A DNA stretch of 57,148 bases, from the NCBI GenBank assembly GCA_027021615.1, contig JALUTY010000027.1, positions 1 to 57,148 of the forward strand, in the 5' to 3' direction. Source of the DNA: a bacterium (lineage in GTDB: Bacteria > Desulfobacterota > Deferrisomatia > Deferrisomatales > Deferrisomataceae). The notes under the pieces are model-generated. The model was not told where the DNA came from, did not search any database, and worked only from the letters and a program-made list of their open reading frames with translations. Position numbers and translations under genes: made by a program. Shown piece after piece: positions 1 through 26,100 of the stretch (its first letter is position 1; every line of letters begins with the position of its first letter).

Positions 1-12415
<12,415 letters not shown>

Positions 12416-12419
<4 letters not shown>

Positions 12420-15400
12420 GGGCGACCATGCGAAGCACCCGTGCCCTGAAGACGTGGATCGCGGCGCTCGCGCTGCTGTGGGCCTTGCCCGGCCGGGCGG
12501 CCCAGCAGTTCCAGGGGGTGTGCGCCGTGGTCAAGATCGAGATCCTCCAGGAGCTCACCCTGGAGCGGATCGGGTTCCTTGCCACGTTGGAGATCACGAA
12601 CAACGAGGTGGACGCGAGCATCACGAACTTCTCGGCCGACCTCACGTTCGAGAACCCGAAGCTCAGCACCGAGGACGAGGTGAACGACGCCTCGGACCTG
12701 TTCTTCGTGCAGCCGCCCAAGCTCTCGGGGATCGATGCGATCGACGGCACCGGGGTGATCCGGCCGGGCCAGACCGCCAAGGTCGAGTGGTTCATCATCC
12801 CCAAGATCGCGGCCGGCGGCACCACCCCCGACGGTGTGGTCTACCGGGTGGGGGCCCAGCTGGCGGGGTCCCTGAACGGCGAGCCGATCCCGCCGGAACT
12901 CCTGGAGGTGATCCCAGATACGATCACCGTGAAGCCCGAGCCACAGCTCGAGATCACCTACTTTCAGCCCCGGGACGTGCAGGGCGACGACCCGTTCACC
13001 CCCGACGTGGTGGAGACGCCCATCCCGTTCACCCTGGGCGTTCTCGTGAAGAACGCGGGCTACGGGCCGGCCCGCAGCGTCAAGGTGGTGTCCCAGCAGC
13101 CCCGGATCGTGGAGAACCGTCAGCGGCTGCTTCTGGTGGCCCAGCTCATCGGTGCCCGGGTGGACGACCAGCCGCTGGACCGGGCCAGCCTCACCGTGAA
13201 CCTGGGGGACATCGATCCCGGCCGGTGCCGCAAGGGCGCCTGGGACATGATCACGTCCCTCTCCGGTGAGTTCGTGGAGTTCCGGGCCTCGTACACCCAT
13301 GCCTCTGAGCTGGGAGGCCGGGAGACCTCGGTCATCAAGTCCCTGGACGCCTACTTCATCGCCCATGAGGTTCTGAACGACCAGCCTGGCCGGGACGACC
13401 TCCTGGACTTCCTGGCCGACACCGTGCCCGACCCCGAGAACATCCCGGACTTCCTGTACGAGACCGACTGCAACGTGGTGCCGGTGAACCACCTGACGAA
13501 CGTGGATCTGGTGTCGTACGACGGGACCAAGGCCGTGGTGCGGGTGGTGGCGGACTTCGAGAACTGGGGGTACGTGCGCCTCGATGACCCGGCCCAGGCC
13601 CGTTACCCCATCGCCCGGGTGGTGCGCTCCGACGGGAAGGTCCTGAACGAGCACAACGTGTGGACCAACGTGCGCTACCGTCGGTCCGACAACGCCCGGC
13701 TCGCCTACCTGAACCTCTTCGATTTCGTAGGCCTGGGGACCTACGAGTACACCGTGTACTACCAGCCGCCCGATTCCGACACGGTGCCTCCCGTGACCGA
13801 GCTGTACTTCGCGGGCCCGGTGGAGCGCGCGGGCGGGGTGGCCTACGTTACCCCGGACACCCAGCTCTACTTCATCGCCGAGGACGAGAGCACCGTGGCC
13901 ACCTACTACCGGCTGGACGACGAGGCGGAGTTCCGCCCGGCCTACCCCTTTCGCATCACCGAGCCGGGGCAGCACCGGGTCTGGTACTACTCCGAGGACG
14001 TGTTCGGAAACCGCGAGGCCGTGCGCATGGACTTGGTGACCGTGGCCGGAGAGCCCCCCGCGATCGCCTCCTTCTCTGCCGACACGGACCGGATCGTGTT
14101 CGCCGGCGACGCCGTGACAGTGCGCTCCACCGCCATGAACATCGCCTTCGATCCCGCAGGCGCAGGAGGCACACTCACCGCCCAGGCCCACGTGTACGGG
14201 GGAGCCTACGGGTGGGTCACCGTGACGGGGGTGCCGGTGTCGCCCACCCCGTCTGCGGACGCGGCGTTGACGATCGGTGGCGACAACGTGGACTTCTACC
14301 GCTACCGGCTGGGCGGCGGCGCCTGGAGCGCCGAGCGGCCGGTGTCCGAGCCCCTGTCCCTCACCGGGTTGTCGGGCGCCGTGACCGTGGCCGTGCTGGG
14401 CCGGAGCCGCTACGGCGACTACCCGGCCGAGGACCAGGCCGTGGCGGTGTCGTGGACCGTGGATCCCGATGCTGCGCCCCTGGAGGTGAGCGGGGTGCCG
14501 CCCACGCCCACCCGGTCGCAGAGCGCGGAGCTCCGGTTCTCCGGGTTCCCCTACTACTGCTACCGGGTGGACGGCGGAGGCTACGGGCCGGCCTCCGAGA
14601 CCGACGGGATCACCCTGGAGAGGCTCGTCACAGGCGAGCACCGGGTGGAGGTGCTGCCGCGCTCCAGCGAGCTCGAGGCGTGCCCAGGGGACGAGCCGGG
14701 TTATGCGGTCCGTTGGCAGGTGGCCCCCCAGTACGGATGGGAGTTCCCGAAGTCAGAGCGGGTTCGGGAGGTGGATCTGGGCGAGGTGGGACCCGGCACC
14801 GCGTCGTTCACCTGGGACGGCCGGGACGACGTGGGCGCGGTGGTACCGCCCGGGTGGTACACGGTTCAGATCACCGTGCGCGACGCCTTGGGCCAGGCCA
14901 CGAGCGCGGTGCACCTGGTGGAGGTGGGCGAGATGCTGGCCGACGGCGTGGTGCTGGCCGACGGCGGCCTCCAGCTGCGGCCCGATGCCGCCGGCACCTG
15001 GGTCGTCTGGCAGGAACAACGCCCGGACGGCAACTGGGACGTGCGCGCCGTGGACCTGGCGGCCAGCCCTCGGGGGCCCCTGTGGATCGCCTCGGGCCCC
15101 CGCGACCAGGAGCGCCCCCGCACGGACGGCCGGTGGGTGGTGTGGCAGGACCGCCGGCCGGACGGCTCCTGGGACGTGCGGGCCTGGGAGTTGGGCAGCG
15201 GCTCCGACCCTGTTGCCGTCACCGACACCCCTGGCGTGGACGAAACCCGGCCCGACGTGGACTGGCCCTGGGTGGTGTACCAGCGCCGGGCTGCGGACGA
15301 CCCGGACGCGCCGTGGCAGGTGTGGGCCCACAACCTGCTCACGGGCGAGTCGGGGCCGGTGGACTCCACCACCCAGGACCAGAAGGACCCGGCCGTGCAT

Positions 15401-16399
15401 GCGGGTCGCGTGGTCTGGCAGGATCTGCGGGACGTGGGCAACGGCGAGATCTACCTGAGGAACCTGGAGGGGACGGGCCCGTCCGTCCGTCTGACGAACG
15501 ACCCCGGCGGCCAGTTCCACCCCGACGTGTTCGGCGACTGGGTGGTGTGGGAGGACAACCGCAACCTCCAGGTGGACCTGTACGGGTTCGACCTGCTCCG
15601 GGGTGCAGAGGTCCGCCTCACGGACACGCCGTTCGACGAGACCACCCCCGGGGTGAACGGCGCGTGGGTCGTGTACGCCGAGGACTCGGCCGGTGAGACC
15701 CGCAACAACCTGCGCATCTTGAGCCTTTGGAACCGGGCCAGCGTGCAGCTCACCAACGCGGACTCGGACAAGGCCACCCCTGCCATGGCCTCGGGTCGGG
15801 TGGTGTGGGCCGACGACCGCTCGGGCGTGTGGCAGGTGATGGGGGCCGAGCTCACGGGGCTCCAGCCCGTGTTCCACAACCGGAACCTGGTGGCCGTGAC
15901 CCCGGAGATGGCCGACCTTCAGCAGAACGCCTTCGCCCTGCTGGAACGCTGGCACCGGGAGGCCGGGGTGACCGAGATCACCCGGTACATCACGCTGCTG
16001 CCCGAGCCCGTGGCCGAGACCGCCTCCTGGAGCAACGGGCCGGTGGGTGTGAACTTTGGCCTGAAGCCGGGCTCGTTCCTGTGGGTGGGGTTCGACGACA
16101 CCCGCATCCTGGACCTGGGTTCAGGAGCCTGCGGGGGACTCGACCTCCAGGAAGGGGTGAACGTTGTGGGGTACACCTGCTTCCCCGATGGGTACTCGGC
16201 CTATCGGCTGATCCGCGACCTGGGCACGGACACCGTGTCGGCGGTGCGGGTGCTGGACGCCGGTACGGGCCGGTGGCGTGTGGCCCTGGTCCGAGGCGGC
16301 CAGCTGACCGGAGAGGACTTCCCCATTCCGCGGGTGGCCGTGGTCATGGTGGACATGGCCCAGGCCGTACCCGCGTGGCAGCCCGGAGGAACGCCATGA
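12416..16399 (+). CDS. Exported multidomain protein with predicted seven-bladed beta-propeller
   Basis: The ATG start overlaps the previous stop (ATGA) and is preceded by a GGGGGAGGG ribosome site; a second ATG lies four codons on. Residues 1-29 are a signal peptide (basic start, hydrophobic core, GRAAQ cleavage region). The N-terminal ~450 residues are beta-rich and unrecognised. An Ig-like part and a FlgD-like segment (FTWDGRDDVGAVVPPGWY, about residue 800) follow. Seven repeats of the type WVVWQDRRPDGSWDVRA lie at about 861-1145, a pattern like TolB-type propellers, so one complete seven-bladed propeller is predicted. The C-terminal ~180 residues are unassigned. Being the second gene in a chain of overlapping genes, it is probably made together with the giant Hint protein and may bind it. 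No catalytic motif was seen, so function is unknown. Confidence 0.85.
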
Positions 16400-17142
16400 A
16401 GCCGTCGCTGTTCCGAGCACTCGTGTGGGCGGGGTTGGCCGTGGCGGTGGGGTCGGGGCCGGTCTGGGCGGTGGACGGGGCCGTGCTCCGCGAGGCCTTG
16501 GCAGCCGGAGAACGGCTCACGGTGATCGACATCCGGTCCAACAAGGAGTTCCGGCGGGCGCACATCCCGGGTGCCATCAACGTGCCGGCCTCGCTCCTGC
16601 CTCACAAGCGGCTCCCACCCCTGGGACGGGTGGTGGTGTGCGGCGACGGGTTACGGCCCGACGTGACGGCCCGGGCCGTGGAGGAGCTGAACCGGCGACC
16701 CGGCATCCAGGCCGAGCCGTTGGAGGGCGGGTTCGGCGCGTGGGAGGCGGGGGGCCTTGCCTCCACTCGGCAGCCCGGGGCCGAGCGTGCCCAGGTTGCC
16801 CGCATCGCCTACCAGGAGCTCCAGGGCATCTTGTCGGCCGGAACCGACGTAATGCTGGTGGACATGAGAGGCGGGGGCACGGGCGTGGGAAGCGGCTGGG
16901 ACCTGGGCGAGGCGTTTCCGGGCGCCCAGGTGAGCTCGGGCCGGCCCGCCGGCCCGCCGGACCCCAAGGTGTTCTACGTGCTCGTGGACGACGGGGACGG
17001 CTCGGCCGCGGCCGCGGCGCTCCGGCTCCGGGCCGCTGGGTACCGGCGGGTGGCCGTGCTGGCCGGTGGGGCCAGGGCCTTGGAGCGCCACGGTCGCTCG
17101 GGCATCGAGACCCGCACCCTGCGCTTGGGAGACAAGCCGTGA
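16396..17142 (+). CDS. Exported tandem rhodanese-like protein
   Basis: The protein has 248 residues and starts at an ATG overlapping the previous stop (ATGA). A signal peptide is evident (residues 1-25, ending PVWA). The first rhodanese domain (about 29-125) has the usual DIRSNKEFRRAHIPGAIN region and an active-site loop CGDGLR with Cys82. The second, about 140-240, keeps the fold pattern (LVDMRGG and a VAVLAGGARALE end) but reads VLVDDGDG where the catalytic Cys should be, so it is probably inactive. Rhodaneses transfer sulfur or act as Cys-based redox or thiol-binding modules. An exported one inside a surface-protein operon might handle cysteines of its neighbours, for example the Hint Cys or the single-Cys propeller protein, but that is inference. 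Confidence 0.85.
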   Translation: MKPSLFRALVWAGLAVAVGSGPVWAVDGAVLREALAAGERLTVIDIRSNKEFRRAHIPGAINVPASLLPHKRLPPLGRVVVCGDGLRPDVTARAVEELNRRPGIQAEPLEGGFGAWEAGGLASTRQPGAERAQVARIAYQELQGILSAGTDVMLVDMRGGGTGVGSGWDLGEAFPGAQVSSGRPAGPPDPKVFYVLVDDGDGSAAAAALRLRAAGYRRVAVLAGGARALERHGRSGIETRTLRLGDKP

Positions 17143-17842
17143 TCGGTGAAAGGGGGGTGACCTTGGCCGGCCTTGTGCTGGTCCTGTTCCTGGCCGCACC
17201 AGCAGCGGCTCAGCCCCGGCAGACCCTGTCGGGTCGGATCGAGGGCGCTCGCGGCCACACCTGGCGGTGGGCGTTCGACGTGGGGTTGGAGCGCGATGCC
17301 GTACGGGTGCGCGTGACCGTGCACCCGGTGCCCACCGCTGGGGTGGGGCGGGCGGAGCTGGATCGGGCCCTGGCCCGATGGGAGGTGGAGGTGGAGCGGA
17401 TCTGGAGCGGGACCTGGGCCGTCCGGGTGCCTGGGGGACGCCGGTACCCCGTCCTGCTGGATCTGGCGTTCGCGGCCCGGGGCGAGCACCACCAGGTGGT
17501 GGTGTCCCGCTCTGGAGATCGGGTGGATGCGGTCCACTGGCGGCTGGGGGACGCCCCCGCCGTGGTGGCCCACGAGGTGGGCCACATGCTGGGGCTGTAC
17601 GACGAGTACCGGGATGGCGCCCGGGCGCCCGGGCCGTTCGAGCCCGACCCGGAGAGCGTGATGGCCCAGGGAGGCGGCCGGGGCCGGGTTCGGGCCCGGC
17701 ACTTCCAGAGGATCCTGTCCTGGTTCCGGCAGCGCACCGGGCTTGAGGCGGAGCTGGTGCCCCTGGGGGAGGGGGGCGATGTCCTGGCGGAGAGGGTTCC
17801 GCCCGGCCGGTACGATTCATCGAGCGGACAGCGGGGTGAGCC

Positions 17843-17846
<4 letters not shown>
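17139..17846 (+). CDS. Exported zinc metallopeptidase (metzincin-like)
   Basis: The GTG start overlaps the previous TGA (GTGA); another GTG lies at 17157. The N-terminus has a signal peptide (hydrophobic residues about 7-20, then APAAAQP). The zinc motif [13 protein letters not shown] places His145, Glu146 and His149, with Asp155 as a likely third ligand, and SVMAQ supplies a Met-turn at Met175. This layout is that of small metzincin-type proteases with Asp as third ligand, as in snapalysin-like and M64-type HExxHxxGxxDE enzymes. At 235 residues it is close to a bare catalytic unit. It is probably periplasmic or secreted and may process the large surface proteins encoded on either side; the substrate is unknown. 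Confidence 0.85.
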
Positions 17847-21850
<4,004 letters not shown>

Positions 21851-21916
21851 GGGGAAACCGAAGTCCCAGAAACGGAAAACCGTTGCCCACCCTACCGGAG
21901 CAGACAGGTGAACGCC

Positions 21917-21933
21917 GGGCATGTTTGTTGCTT
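21917..21933 (+). promoter_or_regulatory. Candidate sigma-54 (-24/-12) promoter of the PEP-CTERM gene
   Basis: The bases GGGCATG TTTG TTGCTT match the consensus TGGCACG-N4-TTGCW at most positions and keep the diagnostic GG-N10-GC spacing (GG at 21918-21919, GC at 21930-21931). The start codon is 66 bases downstream behind a perfect AAGGAGGA site. Some PEP-CTERM genes are known to be controlled through sigma-54 by PrsK/PrsR-type regulators, which agrees with this call. Confidence 0.6.
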
Positions 21934-21945
21934 ATTTGTTGCTTA
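21924..21945 (+). repeat. Perfect 11-base tandem duplication over the -12 element
   Basis: TTTGTTGCTTA occurs twice back to back (21924-21934 and 21935-21945). The first copy contains the -12 TTGC of the candidate sigma-54 promoter; the second repeats that box without a correctly placed -24 GG. Confidence 0.9.
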
Positions 21946-21996
21946 ATTATGGTGTCTAGGAGAAGGCAAGAGGACAGCAGCCAAGGAGGACGGACG

Positions 21997-22569
21997 ATGT
22001 GGATGAGGATGCTTTGGACCCTGTTGGGGGCGGTGCTGGTCGCGGCGGGGTTCGCGGGCCAGGCCCAGGCCCTCTCGATCCACACGGTGTACACGCCGCT
22101 CGGCGGGACCGCGTGGCAAGCCGAGTTCCAGCTCACGTTGGATCCGGGGGAGGGGTTCAACACGGACCAGGGCCTCACCGTGTACTTCGACTATAACCTG
22201 TTCGACAATCTGCGCAACGGCCAGGCGGACGGGGACACGGATCCATTTGCCTTCTCTTGGAACTCCGGGGCGTCCTGGGACCTCTGGGTGGACCAGCCGG
22301 TCCCGAGCTTGTTTGATGGGATCTTCGATGCCCTCGCCCTCAAGGACAACGCCCCCACGGACGGCCCGTTCATCGTGGAGTTCGACTGGCTGGGTACCGG
22401 GGCTCCGGGCCCGCTTGGGTGGGAGAAGTATGGGTTAGACCAATTGGGCTATCCGGTCAGGCTCGCTCAAGGTGAGACCACAGCTGCGGTCGTTCCCGAG
22501 CCGGGGACGTTGTTGCTCCTGGGCACGGGGTTGGCTGGTGTGGCCGGGTGGAGGCGGCGGCAGAGATGA
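21997..22569 (+). CDS. PEP-CTERM sorting domain protein
   Basis: The ATG follows AAGGAGGA by about seven bases. The 190-residue protein has a signal peptide (residues 1-26, ending GQAQA) and a C-terminal VPEPGTLLLLGTGLAGVAG followed by WRRRQR. That is the classic PEP-CTERM signal: the PEP motif, a transmembrane stretch and a basic tail, recognised and cleaved by an exosortase (EpsH/XrtA type). The middle part is rich in Asp, Trp and aromatic residues and matches nothing I recognise. It is probably an extracellular or cell-surface protein linked to exopolysaccharide or biofilm matrix. No exosortase is present here, so the sorting enzyme must be encoded elsewhere. It has its own promoter, separate from the upstream overlapping genes. 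Confidence 0.9.
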   Translation: MWMRMLWTLLGAVLVAAGFAGQAQALSIHTVYTPLGGTAWQAEFQLTLDPGEGFNTDQGLTVYFDYNLFDNLRNGQADGDTDPFAFSWNSGASWDLWVDQPVPSLFDGIFDALALKDNAPTDGPFIVEFDWLGTGAPGPLGWEKYGLDQLGYPVRLAQGETTAAVVPEPGTLLLLGTGLAGVAGWRRRQR

Positions 22570-22697
22570 GGTGCCGGTTTCTGCGACCCGCCGGCCCGGT
22601 TTCGATCATTCAAACAACTGCGGGGCTGAACCTCAGGAGGCCGTCTAGGACCTCGCCGCTACGTCCTCGGTGAGACCCGGGGTGACCTCCCACGGCG

Positions 22698-22733
22698 CCC
22701 GTCCCGAAGGCCGGACCGGACCTCCGGGACGGG
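22698..22733 (+). terminator. Hairpin, possible terminator after the PEP-CTERM gene
   Basis: CCCGTCCCG (22698-22706) pairs perfectly with CGGGACGGG (22725-22733) across an 18-base loop. No T run follows, so intrinsic termination is uncertain; it could instead be an mRNA 3' stability hairpin. Confidence 0.35.
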
Positions 22734-23099
22734 TGCGTTCGGCCGGTTTCCGAAGAGGAGGGCATCCCGATGGAGCCCGTGAGCATCGGGCTCGTCCCGC
22801 ACGCCCGTGGTCCCGGTGGGTCCCGCCCGCCCCGGGCCCAACGCGGCCCCCCGCCCAATCGGTTCCGGGCCCCCTGCCTGCCCCCGGACCTTAGGGGGCT
22901 GATCCCCAGCCCGACCCTCCTTCGCAACCCCTTCCCACCGTTTGAGAGTATGGCAACCCGCGCCATCGGCCGGTTGCCGTCGCGGCCCCGCCTGTCTCCG
23001 CATTTCGGGAACAACCGGCCGCAGGATCGAACAGGACACCGGGGCTGCCCCGGGTTGCCCGGGTCCCTTGTTCCCGTGCCGCCAATGGTGCGGTTTCTG

Positions 23100-23122
23100 G
23101 GGGCGCGAAAGGAGACCGCCCC
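23100..23122 (+). promoter_or_regulatory. Hairpin presenting the ribosome binding site of the C25 peptidase gene
   Basis: GGGGCG (23100-23105) can pair with CGCCCC (23117-23122), placing AAAGGAG in the 11-base loop directly before the ATG at 23123. This may limit ribosome access; it is a structural prediction by eye only. Confidence 0.4.
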
Positions 23123-26100
23123 ATGACGCCTCTGCGGTCTGTGACACGGGCGATTTCGGTGTGGTGTGCCTTGTGGATCCTCGCGATGGGCCGGGCCTTT
23201 GCCGCCGTACCCGTGGCCCAGGGGCCCGCGGACGACGCGGCCCCCCGGGCGGCGTACAGCCCGGTCGCCCACGAGTACCTCGTGGTGTGGCAGAGCGGGG
23301 GCGCGGCGCCGGGCGTGCGCGCCGCGCGGCTCGGCGCCGACGGCACCCTGCTGGCGCCCGACCTCGTGCTCGCAGGGGATCCGGCGCCGGAAGGCCGGCC
23401 GGACGTGGCCTGCCGGGCCGGGGCCGCTGAGTACCTGGTGGTGTACGAGCAGGGCACCGCCTCCGGCGGCCGCGGCGTCTACGCCGTGGTGGTGGACGCT
23501 GCCGGAACCCCGGTGAACGGCCCCTTTCCGGTGGACGGGACCGGCGCGGACCTCCCCCCGGGCACCGGGACGGGGGGCGGGGGTGAGGGGCCCATCGTGG
23601 TCGTGAGCCCTGGGGCGAACTCCCGCCCCCGCGTGGGCTACAGCCCGGCGGACGACAGGTACCTGGTGGTGTGGGAGCACCGGGAGAGCGACGAGTCCGC
23701 CGTTGCAAGCGTGCAGGGGCGGCTCCTGGCCCCGGACGGAACCCCCGCGGGGCCGGTCCTGGACATCGCCCCGGGGGCTGCGGACGCGTCCGCGCCGGCC
23801 GTGGCCCCCGGTGCCGGGGGCTACCTGGTGGTGTGGCAGGAGGCCGGGGCCTCCGGCACCTACGGCGTGTGGGCCCGCCGGGTCGGGCCGGAAGGGGAGC
23901 TCGGGCCCCCCACCCCGGTCTCCGCCGGGGAGGACGACCGGGTCCGGCCGGCCGTGGCCTTCGACCTCTCGGGAGGCGGGTTCCTCGTGGTGTGGGAGGA
24001 CCACCGCCGCGCCCCCCTCGGCGGGCCGGACGTGTACGCGCAGCGGCTCGATGCGGACGGCGCGCCGGTGGGCGAAAGCGCGGCCGTGTCCCAGGCGGCC
24101 GCGGCCCGCCACGAGGCCCCGGCCGCGGCCTACCTGCCCTCGGCTGGGGAGTTCCTGGTGGCCTGGGCGTACGAGGCCATCCCGGCCCGGCACGAGGTGT
24201 TCCGCCGCCGGGTCCGCGCCGACGGCACCCCGGCCGGGGGCGAGGCGGGCCTCGGGGGCTTCCCCCTCCACGGGGAGCCCCCGGCCCTGGCCCCGGACGG
24301 GGCCTGGTCGGCGCTGGCGGCCTGGGCCGACGAGCGCGATGCGGCCTCGAGCGGGTGGGACGTGTACGCGGCCGTGGTGGGGCCGCGGCGGTTTGCGGGC
24401 CACGTGTACGGCGGGCCCGGTCCGGACGCCGCCCCGGTCCTCTCCGGGGTGACCGTGGAGCTCCACTGCTCCGACTCCCCGGACCCGCCGGGCACCCTGC
24501 TCACCGCCGCGGTCACGGACGCCGACGGGTTCTACGAGCTCCCCCTGTGGGAGCCCTGCGAGTACGCGAACCTCATCGAACGGGATCCGCCGGGGTATGC
24601 CTCTGTCGCCAGCCGCTCGCCGGCCGGCGAGGCGGTGGGGCCCAACCGGATCCGGTACGCCATGGGGCCGGCGGCTTCCCGGTTCCTTCCGGACAACGAC
24701 TTCTGGGACGCCGTGGACCCCCCGCCCGGCGACTGGCACGCCTTCACCCCCTCGGACTGGGTGGAGGAGCAGCAGGTCACCTGCTCGGTGCGGGTGTCGG
24801 ACCTGGGGAGCGGCCTGGACGTGTCCAGCGCCGAGTACGCCTTTTCCACGGACGGGGGCACCACCTGGAGCGGGTGGCTTCCGGCCCGGTGCACCGGAAC
24901 CGACGGGAGCACCGGGGTGGAGACCGTGACGGCGGCCTCGGTGCCGTTCGGGCAGGACTCGGGCCCGGCCGCCCGGAACCGGGTCCGCTTCCGCATCGCC
25001 GATCGGGCCGGGAACATGGGGCTCAGCCCGGCGTACGAGGTTCCGGTCGACAGCGCGGCGCCCGCGTTCGTGGACGGGCCGTCGGCCACCGCCACCGGCC
25101 CCACCTCTGCGGTGGTCCGGTGGGAGACCGACGAGGCCTGCACCGGGGTCGTGGAGTACGGCCTGCGGGCGGGTGCCTTCGGGCTCGTCCAGGCCGCCCC
25201 GGGGCGGGCCGCCGGCCAGGCCGTGACGCTCACGGACCTGGTGCCCGGCGCGACCTATGCCCTCCGGGTGAAGGCCACGGACGTGGCCGGCAAGACCACC
25301 GCGAGCCGCGAGCTGTTTTTCCGCACCCTCCTGCCGCCGGATCCGGTGGAGCCCCGGGTCTCGCTGGTGGAGCCCGAGGCGTACCAGGGCGTGGTCACCA
25401 TCGCGGCGGACGCCTCGGACGACCAGGGGGTCGAGAAGGTGGAGTACTACCTGGACGGCGCCCTGGTGTACACGGCCTACGGGTCGGCGTTCGGGTTCAC
25501 GGTGGACACGGCCCGCTGGGCCAACGGGGCCCACACCCTGAGGGCCGTGGCCTACGACCGGTCCGGCAACACCTGGGAGGACCGCCGCACCATCGACGTG
25601 ACCAACCTCGCGGACCGCCGCGCGCCCACGGTGAGCATCACCAGCCCGTCGGCCGACGGGGCCGTGGTGTCCGGGACCGTGCAGGTGACGGCTGACCTCA
25701 CCGACGACGCCGGCCTGGCCCAGGCGTTCTTCCGGGTGGACGGCCGGTACCAGGGATTCCGGCCCCTCCCCGGGCACCCCAGGAGCGCCGAGGTGTCGTT
25801 CCCGTGGGACGCCGGCGCTGCGGCGGCGGGCGAGCACACCCTCTCGGTGGAGGTGTTCGACGCGGACACCCCCTACGCCAAGAGCGCCTCGGCCACCCGC
25901 ACGGTGCGGGTGGTGCGGGCGCCCCCGCCGAGCCAGCCCGCGCCCCGGCTCACGGTCTCCCACTCGGTGGAGCGACGCGGCTCGTACTTCGCCGTGGCGG
26001 TTGACGTGGTGAACCGGGGGGACGCCCCGGCCCGCAACGTGCGCATCCAGGACTACCTCAAGGGGTTCCAGCCCATCTCCTCCGTGGAGATGACGCCCGT

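Larger units (their letters stand above)
22570..23122. other. Intergenic region, 553 bases
   Basis: No convincing gene: the open frames here encode Arg/Pro-rich sequence without any family motif. It contains a hairpin at 22698-22733 and a GC hairpin around the ribosome site of the next gene. No clear -35/-10 or -24/-12 promoter for the downstream peptidase was recognised. Confidence 0.6.

Noticed and set aside
22570-23122. Possible cyclic-di-GMP (GEMM) riboswitch before the C25 peptidase gene
   Set aside because: The conserved GEMM core sequences are absent.
22770-23126. 118-codon frame with a good ribosome-site-like AGGAGGG
   Set aside because: The product is Arg/Pro-rich without family features, and it runs into the start of the C25 peptidase gene.
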